From Chloroflexota bacterium (lineage in GTDB: Bacteria > Chloroflexota > Anaerolineae > Promineifilales > Promineifilaceae), in contig JAGOMA010000024.1 in the NCBI GenBank assembly GCA_017993775.1, positions 1 through 64,000 of the forward strand: 64,000 nucleotides of DNA. The letters are read 5' to 3'. A model generated the notes under the pieces. That model was given only the letters and a program-made list of their open reading frames with translations, did no database searches and was not told the origin of the DNA. A program made the translations under genes and the position numbers. Below, piece after piece: positions 54,362-62,255 of this stretch (position 1 is the first letter of the stretch; each line of letters opens with the position of its first letter).

Positions 54362-54796
54362 ATGAATCGTATGAAAGGTATTTTAGCCGCAGGCACCCTA
54401 ACGGGCGTCATTTTACTTACAGTTTTGGTGTTTGGCTTTGGCAGCACAAACGCGCAATCTCCGGACGCATCTACGGCACAAGACATTGTGGTGCAGCCTG
54501 TGGTTATGGCAGATAACTCGGAAACGGCCGTTACCAATTCCGCCGAATTACAAAGTCTACAAGACTATAACCAACAGTTAGAAGCCGCCTTGCAGGTGAT
54601 GCAAGAACGAGAAGCCATCTACCAGGCGCAAATTGAACAGGCCAATCGCACCGTTTTAGGATTGCAAGATCAATTAAACGCGCAAATCCAATCGCAGCCA
54701 GCGGCGGTATTCAACCAGGCGGCCCCAGCCGCCTTCGACAGCCATGAAAACCATGAGTCTGAAAGTCACGAAGGGTTTGAACACGATGACGACTAA
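54362..54796 (+). CDS. Exported small protein with coiled coil and His/Asp-rich tail
   Basis: Unrecognised protein of 144 residues. A signal/anchor helix (GILAAGTLTGVILLTVLVFGF) comes first. Residues about 60-115 form a probable coiled coil (QDYNQQLEAALQVMQEREAIYQAQIEQA). The C-terminal 20 residues are a run of His, Glu and Asp (DSHENHESESHEGFEHDDD), which could bind metal ions. ATG 54362 follows GGAGG. The stop overlaps the next start. It is the first gene of the ApbE operon, so it may be a target or partner of flavin transfer, although no typical FMN-attachment motif is seen. Confidence 0.7.
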   Translation: MNRMKGILAAGTLTGVILLTVLVFGFGSTNAQSPDASTAQDIVVQPVVMADNSETAVTNSAELQSLQDYNQQLEAALQVMQEREAIYQAQIEQANRTVLGLQDQLNAQIQSQPAAVFNQAAPAAFDSHENHESESHEGFEHDDD

Positions 54797-55127
54797 CAAC
54801 AAATCACGTCGGGGACAACAATTTGGGTCGCTAAAAGTGGCGGTGGCGACGGGCGGGCTGGCCGCGGTTTTGCTGGGGACCCAACTGCTGGGCCGGCAAG
54901 AAGCGGTGAATAACACGGCCGTTGCCCAACCCGAAGCCGTGGTCTTAAACATTCCGGCCAACATGCCCACCACCTTACAAACCAATCAGGCGGTATCCGG
55001 CAGCGCGCTCAACCAACGACAAGTCACCCTCGATCTGGCGCCCATTCCCCAGGCTGCGGTGCCGCAAATTCGTTCCGCGCCGGTCATCCGCATGGCGCCA
55101 ATTACCCAGACACGTTCCTCGCGTTAA
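54786..55127 (+). CDS. Membrane-anchored small protein, unrecognised
   Basis: A 113-residue protein with one TM helix (KVAVATGGLAAVLLGTQLLG) after a short basic N terminus (NNKSRRGQQF), then an Ala/Pro/Gln/Val-rich outside tail ending in arginines. ATG 54786 overlaps the previous gene by 11 nt, and the longer frame from 54744 is less likely. No function can be assigned. It may be the membrane partner of the secreted His-rich protein or of ApbE. Confidence 0.6.
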   Translation: MTTNNKSRRGQQFGSLKVAVATGGLAAVLLGTQLLGRQEAVNNTAVAQPEAVVLNIPANMPTTLQTNQAVSGSALNQRQVTLDLAPIPQAAVPQIRSAPVIRMAPITQTRSSR

Positions 55128-55150
55128 CCGCCGGGGAAAAGAGAGTTCGC

Positions 55151-56113
55151 ATGGAAACAACAATACTCTGCCCTACAACCACCTTCCGGGCGATGGGCTG
55201 CCAGATTGACTTGTGGCTGGAAGCCGATGAGACAACCGCCACGGCCGCGTTTGTCTCGGTAGAAAATTTATTCGCCAAAAACGAGCGCATCTTGAGCCGT
55301 TTTTCGCCCACCAGCGAGCTGTCGCAGTTGAACGGCCGTTCCGGGCAATGGGTTGTCGTATCGGATTTGCTTTGGGATGTATTGGAAGAAGCGCTCGTTT
55401 GGGCCTCCGCAACGGATGGTTTGTTTGACCCAACCTGCCTGAATGCCCTGGAAGCGGCCGGTTACGGCGTAAGTTTTGAGGCGATGGCCAGGGTGCAGGC
55501 GCACGGCCGTTTCCCTTCCGACCACCTGTTAAACGGCCAATGGTCCGCCGTCCAGCTAGATCCTTCCCGGCAGGCTGTGCGCCTGCCGGAAGGGGTGCGG
55601 CTGGACCTGGGCGGCATTGCCAAAGGATACACGGCGCAGCAGGCCGTCGACTATCTTTCGAACCTGGGGCCATGCCTGGTCAACGCCGGCGGCGACCTGG
55701 TCGCCGGCGATGCCCCCGCTGAGCTGCCGGGCTGGCCGGTGGGTATCGCTCTGCCCGCGGAAGATTTGGCCGAAGCCACGGCCGTCGCCGCCGACAATGC
55801 CCTCAGCCTGTGGCTGGCGAATGCGGCGCTGGCGACTTCGGGAGTGGATTACCGGCGCTGGATGGTAAACGGCCGTGCCGCCCATCACCTCATCAACCCC
55901 CACACCGGCCTGCCCGCCGAAACCGACCTGATCACCGCTACCGTTTGGGCCGCCCAGGCAGCTGAAGCCGAAGTAAGAGCCACCACCGCGCTGCTCCTGG
56001 GCCAAAAGGATGGCCTAAACTTCCTCCAGCAGCAGGCCCACCTCGCCGCCGCCCTCATCGCTGCTGATGGCGAGCTGCACCTGACCCGCACCATGAGCAA
56101 CCTGCTCATCTAA
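55151..56113 (+). CDS. apbE: ApbE-family FAD:protein FMN transferase
   Basis: A 320-residue flavin transferase. It moves FMN from FAD onto threonine or serine of target proteins, such as Rnf/Nqr subunits and FMN-binding domains. Family landmarks are FRAMGCQIDLWL, ERILSRFSPTSELSQLN, VRLDLGGIAKGYTAQQAVDYL, LVNAGGDLVAGD and HHLINPHTGLPAETDL. There is no signal peptide or lipobox, so it is probably cytoplasmic. It is the third gene of an operon starting at 54362. No FMN-binding partner is visible in this window. Confidence 0.92.
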   Translation: METTILCPTTTFRAMGCQIDLWLEADETTATAAFVSVENLFAKNERILSRFSPTSELSQLNGRSGQWVVVSDLLWDVLEEALVWASATDGLFDPTCLNALEAAGYGVSFEAMARVQAHGRFPSDHLLNGQWSAVQLDPSRQAVRLPEGVRLDLGGIAKGYTAQQAVDYLSNLGPCLVNAGGDLVAGDAPAELPGWPVGIALPAEDLAEATAVAADNALSLWLANAALATSGVDYRRWMVNGRAAHHLINPHTGLPAETDLITATVWAAQAAEAEVRATTALLLGQKDGLNFLQQQAHLAAALIAADGELHLTRTMSNLLI

Positions 56114-56138
56114 TGCCCCCTCCCCCACGAACCGATCA

Positions 56139-56174
56139 AAAAAGAGCGCGGCGAGTTTTTCGCCGCGCTCTTTT
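56139..56174. terminator. Bidirectional intrinsic terminator after apbE
   Basis: AAAAGAGCGCGGCGA pairs with TCGCCGCGCTCTTTT around a GTTTT loop, with A and T tracts on each side. It serves apbE and the convergent L,D-transpeptidase gene. Confidence 0.92.
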
Positions 56175-56187
56175 GATTAGCGCCTAA

Positions 56188-56221
56188 CATTGGACCAATC
56201 TCCACGATTGGTCCAATTTCA
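56188..56221. repeat. Paired GATTGG(A/T)CCAATC palindromes, copy 4
   Basis: CATTGGACCAATCT, CCAC, GATTGGTCCAATTT: the inverted pair in slightly diverged form, immediately after the stop of the L,D-transpeptidase gene. Confidence 0.82.
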
Positions 56222-56223
56222 AC

Positions 56224-57315
56224 CTACGGACCCACAAACGTTTCAACCGGATCATACCGTTCGAAATAATGGTTAGGATCCGACGTATGAACCCAAACCC
56301 ACAGGTCGTTGGGGGCGTTTTCAGACCAGTTGAATACCCACTCCGCGTCACGGGGCGGCATATTGATGCAGCCGTGGCTGTGTTTGTAGCCAAACCGATC
56401 GTGCCAGAATGCCCCATGCAAGGCAATTTCCGTCACGCGGTCGATGTACATGGTGTAGGGCACATCTTCGATAAAGTAGTAATCGACTTTACCTTCCGCG
56501 CCCGACATCTTGGTTTTTTCATGACGGTCCCAAACCTGGAAAAGTCCCTCGCCGGTAGGCCAGCGGTTCAGCCCGCTGGAAACGAGACCGGCATAAACCA
56601 TGCGGTCGCCCACATAAGCGGCCATGCTTTGCTCGTAAAGGTCCACTTCTACCCAATATTCGTTGGGACCAATTTCGGCCGGCCGCTGCTCAATTTCGGT
56701 GATGCTGACGTAAGTCTGCTTCATCCAATAGCCGCTGCCGATGTCGTACCAAATCCAGCCTTCGCTGTCGACTTGAGCGTCGTAGACCTCAAAGAAGGTA
56801 TAGCGCGGCAGTTTTGGATCGCCGGGAGTCGGTTCTGCGCCCGGTTCTCGACTGGGCCAATAATCGACCAGCACCCAGCCAAACGGCCGTTCCGGCTGCT
56901 GATGAATCTCCAAACCCGAAAACTCCGAATCTTCATAAACGCGCAAATCTTCCGCCCGCACATATTCGCCAGGGTTGATCACATACCAACGGCCGCCATC
57001 CGTGCCGTCTATCCACCAGCTAAACGTCACAAACAAATACCCATCCCCCACATTGCGGATGGGCGTAGACGCTGTTGTTGGTTCCGGGTAGACCCAGATA
57101 TTGTCATTCAGGCGGGCATACTGCTGGGTGGGAATAAAACTGCCAACCGGAGATTGCGGCTGGACAAAGGTTGGCTGCGACGGTTCCGCCTCGCACACCA
57201 GACCAATCGTTTCGGTGTAGGTATAACAATTCGCCGCCAGAGCTGGCTTTATCATGAGAAACCAGGCAGCTGCCAAAACTCCTAAAACGGCCGTTCCACG
57301 CATCAATCGTGCCAT
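56224..57315 (-). CDS. Exported L,D-transpeptidase (YkuD family)
   Basis: A 363-residue secreted enzyme that forms 3-3 cross-links in peptidoglycan or attaches proteins to it. The N terminus has a signal peptide (GTAVLGVLAAAWFLMIKPALA). Two SH3-like regions lie in the middle (QQYARLNDNIWVYPEPTT and GYLFVTFSWWI). The YkuD active site is in the C-terminal third: LHGAFWHDRFGYKHSHGCINMPPRDAEWV, with catalytic Cys near 316. ATG 57315 is preferred to TTG 57321. Single gene convergent with the ApbE operon. Confidence 0.88.
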   Translation of the reverse strand: MARLMRGTAVLGVLAAAWFLMIKPALAANCYTYTETIGLVCEAEPSQPTFVQPQSPVGSFIPTQQYARLNDNIWVYPEPTTASTPIRNVGDGYLFVTFSWWIDGTDGGRWYVINPGEYVRAEDLRVYEDSEFSGLEIHQQPERPFGWVLVDYWPSREPGAEPTPGDPKLPRYTFFEVYDAQVDSEGWIWYDIGSGYWMKQTYVSITEIEQRPAEIGPNEYWVEVDLYEQSMAAYVGDRMVYAGLVSSGLNRWPTGEGLFQVWDRHEKTKMSGAEGKVDYYFIEDVPYTMYIDRVTEIALHGAFWHDRFGYKHSHGCINMPPRDAEWVFNWSENAPNDLWVWVHTSDPNHYFERYDPVETFVGP

Positions 57316-57344
57316 AACCAATCAATCACTCCATTATGCAGAAT

Positions 57345-57406
57345 TAAGGGTTTGCTCTCGAGAAGTTACACCTTATGGAAACCATACCCTTAGGGTCTTC
57401 CCTGAA
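57345..57406. repeat. CCCTAAGGG element, and contents of the 57.3-57.6 kb gap
   Basis: TTAAGGGTTTGCTCTCGAG on the left and ATACCCTTAGGGTCTTCC on the right, a diverged copy of the paired-hairpin family. The rest of the 330-bp gap (57407-57645) has an AT-rich stretch and the ribosome site GGAGGATAA of the next gene. TTGACT (57572) and TATAAC (57602) are 24 bp apart, too far for a standard promoter. Confidence 0.75.
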
Positions 57407-57645
57407 CAATAAATTTATATCACCACACTACCAAGTTTACCTGAAATTCATCAGTTAATCCCATCGTTCGTCCACCGATATGCGGTCAAAGAGGGTGCTT
57501 TTTAATAATACCACGATAAAAATAGGGCAAACAAGCCAAAATGTTACAGAAGGATGAGAGAGGCGCCCCGCTTGACTTGTGCAAAAGACCCAACGGAGAG
57601 GTATAACTCTCCATTCACACTCACATCTATCACATGGAGGATAAC

Positions 57646-59106
57646 ATGTCAGACTCAGACCAGGGCGAACTGGATTTACAAGAATTTCGCCAGACAGGCC
57701 ATCAGCTTGTTGAGTGGATTGCCGAATATCTGGCCCACCCGGAAGCGTATCCGGTTTTATCCCGCAGCCAGCCAGGCGACATCAAGGCGCAACTACCGCC
57801 AACCGCCCCCGAAACGCCAGAATCGCTGGCCGCCATCCTGGCCGATTTCGAGCAAATCATCATGCCGGGCATTACCCATTGGAACCATCCCAACTTTTTT
57901 GCTTATTTCAGCAACACCGGCTCCGTGCCGGGCATCCTCTCGGAAATGCTGATCGCGGCGTTGAACGTGAATGGCATGTTGTGGCGCACCTCACCGGCGG
58001 CCACGGAATTAGAGGAAGTTACGCTGCACTGGTTGGCGCAATTGTTGGGCCTGCCCGCCGAATTTAGCGGCGTGATCATGGATGGCGCGTCGATGTCCAG
58101 CATGATCGCTGTGGCCGCCGCGCGTGAGGCTGTGGATGGCCTGGATGTACGTCGCCAGGGATTGGCCGGCCGCCGCGACACGCCGCGCTTACGCGTCTAC
58201 ATCTCCGACCAGACGCATTCGTCGGTGGAAAAAGGGGCAATTGTCCTGGGGATCGGGCAGGAGAACGTGATCAAAATTGCCACCGATGCGCAGTTCAGGA
58301 TGATACCGGAGGCATTGGAAACGGCCGTTGCCCACGACCTATCCCTCGGTTATCGCCCCTTCTTTGTCTGCGCCAGCGTCGGCACAACCTCCACCACCAG
58401 CATCGACCCCGTGCCCGCCATCGCCGATGTGGCCAAAAAATTCGGCTTGTGGCTGCACGTCGATGGCGCATACGGCGGCATGGCGGCCATGGCCCCGGAG
58501 CAGCGCCACATCCTGGACGGCGTGGCCCGCGCCGATTCCTTTGTCACCAATCCGCACAAATGGCTCTTTACGCCGATGGATTTGAGCGCCTTTTACACCT
58601 GCCGCCCGGACGTGCTGAAACGCGCCTTCAGCCTGCTGCCGGAATACCTGCGCAGCAGCGAAACCGACGCCAACGCAGTGATCGATTATATGGATTACGG
58701 CGTGCAGCTTGGCCGCCGCTTCCGCGCTTTAAAGTTGTGGTTTGTTTTGCGGGCTTATGGGCAAGAAGGGTTGGTGGCTCGTTTGCGCGAACATATTCGG
58801 CTGGCGCAGGTATTTGGCGGCTGGGTAGACGACGCGCCGGATTTTGAGCGCCTGGCCCCCACGCCCCTGAGTACGGTTTGCTTCCGCGCCCATCCCCGCG
58901 GCCTGGATGACCCGGCGCAGTTGAACGCGTTGAATGAACGGTTGATGACGGCCGTCAACGACACCGGCCTGATTTTCATCTCGCACACAAAACTAAACAG
59001 CCAATACACGCTGCGCCTGGCGGTTGGCAACATCCGCACCGCGGAAAGCCATGTCCGGCAAGCCTGGGAATTGTTACAAGAAAAATTGGGGGAACTTACA
59101 TCGTGA
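57646..59106 (+). CDS. PLP-dependent aromatic L-amino-acid decarboxylase family
   Basis: A 486-residue group II decarboxylase that removes CO2 from an amino acid, probably aromatic. HWNHPNFFAYF near the N terminus, GVIMDGASMSSMIAVAAARE, LWLHVDGAYGGMAAM and TNPHKWLFTPMDLSAFY with the PLP lysine at 305 are all present. The start is ATG 57646 with GGAGGATAA upstream; a start 12 nt earlier is possible. The substrate could be tryptophan, tyrosine, phenylalanine or DOPA. It is a single gene, and a terminator hairpin follows. Confidence 0.92.
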   Translation: MSDSDQGELDLQEFRQTGHQLVEWIAEYLAHPEAYPVLSRSQPGDIKAQLPPTAPETPESLAAILADFEQIIMPGITHWNHPNFFAYFSNTGSVPGILSEMLIAALNVNGMLWRTSPAATELEEVTLHWLAQLLGLPAEFSGVIMDGASMSSMIAVAAAREAVDGLDVRRQGLAGRRDTPRLRVYISDQTHSSVEKGAIVLGIGQENVIKIATDAQFRMIPEALETAVAHDLSLGYRPFFVCASVGTTSTTSIDPVPAIADVAKKFGLWLHVDGAYGGMAAMAPEQRHILDGVARADSFVTNPHKWLFTPMDLSAFYTCRPDVLKRAFSLLPEYLRSSETDANAVIDYMDYGVQLGRRFRALKLWFVLRAYGQEGLVARLREHIRLAQVFGGWVDDAPDFERLAPTPLSTVCFRAHPRGLDDPAQLNALNERLMTAVNDTGLIFISHTKLNSQYTLRLAVGNIRTAESHVRQAWELLQEKLGELTS

Positions 59107-59110
59107 TCAG

Positions 59111-59140
59111 ATGTTCAGGCGTTTAGATGCGCCTGAACAT
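59111..59140. terminator. Hairpin between convergent genes
   Basis: ATGTTCAGGCG pairs with CGCCTGAACAT around TTTAGATG. It lies between the decarboxylase stop and the zinc-ribbon gene's stop, and may stop both transcripts. It has no T-run. Confidence 0.7.
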
Positions 59141-59145
59141 AAAGA

Positions 59146-59844
59146 TCAAATCGGGCATAAAATCCGACCGCAGCCGCCGCAGTAGGCCAGTTCGCCTAGC
59201 TCGGCGGCTTTTACCCGGGTGGCGGAAACGGTCATAAAACAAGCCTGACATTCGTTGCCCTTTAACCCGGCCACGGCGACGTTGCCTTTGCGCTGGGCCA
59301 GGGTGTTGTATTTCGCCAATGAATCGGGCGTCAGTAAAGCTACTTGCTTCTCACGGTCGCCCATCAGGCGGTGCAAGCGCAAGGCCAATTCTTGCTGCTC
59401 TCGCTGCCATTCCGCAATTTTGTGCTGCCAGCGATCTTCAACGGCCGTCAACGACTTTTGCGCTACAATTTTTTCTGTCTCCGCGTCTTCCACCACCACC
59501 ATCGCTTCCAGAATCTCGTCTTCCAACGCGCTGCGCCGCCGTCCCAACGAGGCGATTTCCTTTTGCAAATCAGATAATTCCTTGGGGTTTTTCACATTGC
59601 CGGAATAAAGCCGATCTTCCGATTGTTTGGCTTTGGCGTTCAAGCCTTCCAACTCCAGGCTTAAATCCTGGCGTTTGGCTTGCGCGGATTTCAGGGTGTT
59701 CACGGCCGTTTCCGCCCGCTGGCGAGCCGTTTGCAGCTCGGTTATTTCCTTTTGGGCGCGCAAAACCTCGCCCAGACGCTGCTTCTTTTCCTTAATTTCA
59801 CTGTCGATCTGTTGCAGGTGATAAAGTGCGCGAATTTGTGCCAT
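59146..59844 (-). CDS. Coiled-coil protein with C-terminal C4 zinc ribbon
   Basis: A 232-residue protein of the C4-type zinc-ribbon family. Residues 1-170 are a long antiparallel coiled coil (LYHLQQIDSEIKEKKQRLGE, ELQTARQRAETAVNTLKS). The last 40 have two Cys pairs, CQAC and CGGCGRILC, that hold a zinc ion. Relatives in many bacteria bind nucleic acid or act as a chaperone, but the role is not established. The start ATG 59844 is the only one before the coiled coil. Single gene. Confidence 0.85.
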   Translation of the reverse strand: MAQIRALYHLQQIDSEIKEKKQRLGEVLRAQKEITELQTARQRAETAVNTLKSAQAKRQDLSLELEGLNAKAKQSEDRLYSGNVKNPKELSDLQKEIASLGRRRSALEDEILEAMVVVEDAETEKIVAQKSLTAVEDRWQHKIAEWQREQQELALRLHRLMGDREKQVALLTPDSLAKYNTLAQRKGNVAVAGLKGNECQACFMTVSATRVKAAELGELAYCGGCGRILCPI

Positions 59845-59980
59845 CTGTCTTCCCTTTTTAGCGTTTCATTCCACGAGTGCCAAAATTGTAACATCAAATC
59901 GTCCCCGTCGCACGATTCGCTGTAACTATTGGGCTGCCAGTTGCCGAACGGCCGTCAATCGGGTATATATCCTCCCCGCA

Positions 59981-61042
59981 ATGTTTGAAAAATGGTTCAC
60001 ACTCGAAGAACAACCCTATAGTGAAGACGATGCGGCCTGGGATGCGTTTGTCGCCGCCCACCCACACGGCAGCATCTTGCAGACAACCCATTGGGCGCAG
60101 TTGAAGAACCGCTTCAACTGGTCATCGCAGCGCGTCTGGCTGCGGCAAGACGGCCGTCTCGCCGCCGGCGCGCAAGTGCTGTTCAAATCCGCCGCTCTGG
60201 GACTGGTCAAAATGGCTTATATACCGCATGGCCCGCTGGTCGATTGGCAAAACGACGAGCAAGTGACCGTGCTGCTCAATCAAATCGACCATGCCGCCTA
60301 CCAACACGGCGCGGGTTTGGTAAAAATCGAGCCGCAGATCTGGCAAACCGAGATGCCGCCCGACGAATGGGCCGCCCTGTGCGCCCGCCACGACTTGCTG
60401 CCCAACGCCGACACCATCCAACCGCCCAACACGGTGCTGGTTGATTTACGGCCGTCGCTCGACGACATCCTGGCTGCCATGAAACAAAAAACGCGCTACA
60501 ACATCCGCCTGGCCGAGCGCAAAGACATCACCGTGCGGCGCGGCACAGCCGCCGACCTGCCGCTGTTTAACGCCCTGATGCAAATTACCGCCCGGCGCGA
60601 CGGTTTTGGCGTGCATGATCCGCAGTATTACAAATCTGTATTTGAACTGTACACCCCCGACGACCATCTAGCCCTGTTCATCGCTGAATTTGCAGAACGG
60701 CCGTTAGCCGCCATGATGGTTTCGGCTTACGGCCGTCAGGCCATCTACCTCTACGGCGCGTCCAGCGACGAAGAACGCCAGCGCATGCCCACCTACGCCC
60801 TGCAATGGGCGGCCATCCAGTGGGCCAAAGAAAAAGGCTGCCACACCTACGATCTCTGGGGCATCCCCGACGCGCCGGAAGAAGAGCTAGAAGCCAGCTT
60901 TGCCGACCGCAGCGACGGCCTGTGGGGCGTCTATCGCGCCAAGCGCGGCTACGGCGGCCAGGTGCGGCGCACCGTCGGCGCCGCCGACCGCGTCTACAAC
61001 CAGACTGTCTACAAACTTTACCGATGGCGCAGAAATCGCTAA
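59981..61042 (+). CDS. FemAB/FemX-like aminoacyl-tRNA:cell-wall transferase
   Basis: A 353-residue protein with the double GNAT fold of FemAB enzymes, which add amino acids from tRNA to the peptidoglycan stem peptide. QTTHWAQLKNRFNW near the N terminus and MKQKTRYNIRLAERKD near 167-182 are typical, and YGASSDEERQRMPTYALQW with HTYDLWGIPDAP ends the second GNAT half. It is the first of two adjacent paralogues that share the MKQKTRYNIRLAERKD and PTY.LQW segments. The gene is separated from the next start by 16 nt. Confidence 0.9.
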   Translation: MFEKWFTLEEQPYSEDDAAWDAFVAAHPHGSILQTTHWAQLKNRFNWSSQRVWLRQDGRLAAGAQVLFKSAALGLVKMAYIPHGPLVDWQNDEQVTVLLNQIDHAAYQHGAGLVKIEPQIWQTEMPPDEWAALCARHDLLPNADTIQPPNTVLVDLRPSLDDILAAMKQKTRYNIRLAERKDITVRRGTAADLPLFNALMQITARRDGFGVHDPQYYKSVFELYTPDDHLALFIAEFAERPLAAMMVSAYGRQAIYLYGASSDEERQRMPTYALQWAAIQWAKEKGCHTYDLWGIPDAPEEELEASFADRSDGLWGVYRAKRGYGGQVRRTVGAADRVYNQTVYKLYRWRRNR

Positions 61043-61058
61043 CCGCCAGCAACTAACC

Positions 61059-62162
61059 ATGTACCGAGCCTCCACATTTAAAGAAGCCACCTCGCCCGCC
61101 ACCTGGAACCATGCCCTGGGCGCGCTGCCCAATCCCCATGCCCTGCAAAGCTGGACCTGGGGACAATTTAAGGCACGTTGGGGCTGGCAGGCCACCCCCC
61201 TGCTGCTCACCGTAGCCGAAAACAAGTGGGAACCGCTGGCCGCCGCCCTGGTGCTGAAACGCCAGGTGCCGCGCCTGCCGTTTCCCGTGTTGTATGTGCC
61301 CAAAGGCCCTCTGCTGGACTATCATGACGGCTCCCTGCGCCGCGTGGTGCTGGCCGAACTGGAACAAATCGCCCGCCGCGAGAAAGCTATTTTTATCAAG
61401 ATCGATCCCGACGTGGTGCAAAGTTGGGGCGAAGAAGGGGAACGGCCGTCGCCCACCGGCCACAAATTTACCACCGAACTCGCCCAACGCGGCTGGCGTT
61501 TCTCCGCCGACCAGGTGCAGTTTCGCAACACGGTAGAGCTGGACCTGACCCGCAGCGAGGGCGATCTGCTGGCCAGCATGAAGCAAAAGACCCGCTACAA
61601 CATCCGCCTGGCCGAGCGCAAGGATATCGTCATCCGTCACGGCACGGACGCCGACTTCCCGGCCATCGTGCAGATGTATCAGGAAACGGCCGTGCGCGAC
61701 CAATTCGCCATCCGCCCCACCGATTATTACCTGGACGCCTGGCAGTCGTTTTACAACGACCGCATGGCCCACCCGCTCATCGCGGAATATGAGGGCACGG
61801 CCGTCGCCGCCGTCATCCTCATCCGCTTTGGCAGCCGCGTCATCTACATGTACGGCGCGTCCACCAACGAGGAACGCAACCGCATGCCCACCTACCTGCT
61901 GCAATGGGAAGCCATCCGTTGGAGCAAAGCCCAAGGCGCGGAAGTGTATGATTTTTGGGGCGCGCCCAACGACTTTGTGGAAACAGACCAGCTTTGGGGC
62001 GTCTGGCGTTTTAAGCAGGGCTTTAACGGCGAAGTGGTGCGCCACATCGGCGCGTGGGATTACACGCCACGGCCGTTTTGGTATTGGTTGTATACGGCCG
62101 TTATGCCCCGCTACATCAACCTGCTCCACCGCCGCGCCGCCGGCCAAATCACCACAACCTGA
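61059..62162 (+). CDS. FemAB/FemX-like aminoacyl-tRNA:cell-wall transferase (second paralogue)
   Basis: A 367-residue paralogue of the gene at 59981. HALQSWTWGQFKARWGW is the N-terminal motif, MKQKTRYNIRLAERKD is the identical core, and YGASTNEERNRMPTYLLQWEAIRW ends with VYDFWGAPND. The start is ATG 61059; the longer frame from 60900 lies inside the previous gene. Two adjacent copies suggest two successive additions to the interpeptide bridge, as FemA/FemB do in Staphylococcus. Different residues in the second half of each imply different substrates. Confidence 0.9.
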   Translation: MYRASTFKEATSPATWNHALGALPNPHALQSWTWGQFKARWGWQATPLLLTVAENKWEPLAAALVLKRQVPRLPFPVLYVPKGPLLDYHDGSLRRVVLAELEQIARREKAIFIKIDPDVVQSWGEEGERPSPTGHKFTTELAQRGWRFSADQVQFRNTVELDLTRSEGDLLASMKQKTRYNIRLAERKDIVIRHGTDADFPAIVQMYQETAVRDQFAIRPTDYYLDAWQSFYNDRMAHPLIAEYEGTAVAAVILIRFGSRVIYMYGASTNEERNRMPTYLLQWEAIRWSKAQGAEVYDFWGAPNDFVETDQLWGVWRFKQGFNGEVVRHIGAWDYTPRPFWYWLYTAVMPRYINLLHRRAAGQITTT

Positions 62163-62174
62163 TCTTAAAATCGA

Positions 62175-62222
62175 GATTGGCGATGAGCGATTGGAGATTC
62201 GCCCAATCGCTCATCGCCAATC
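62175..62222. repeat. Perfect 20-bp stem hairpin, GATTGG-type repeat
   Basis: GATTGGCGATGAGCGATTGG (62175-62194) and CCAATCGCTCATCGCCAATC (62203-62222) are exact reverse complements around an 8-nt loop. It lies between the second femX-like gene and the isocitrate-dehydrogenase-like gene. It is a strong candidate for a terminator or processing site, and its ends show the GATTGG heptamer pattern. Confidence 0.92.
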
Positions 62223-62255
62223 CCCAATCTCCCAAATTAATAAAGGAACCCAACC

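Noticed and set aside
57572..57607. Promoter for the decarboxylase gene (TTGACT/TATAAC)
   Set aside because: The spacing is 24 bp, well outside the usual 16-18 bp.
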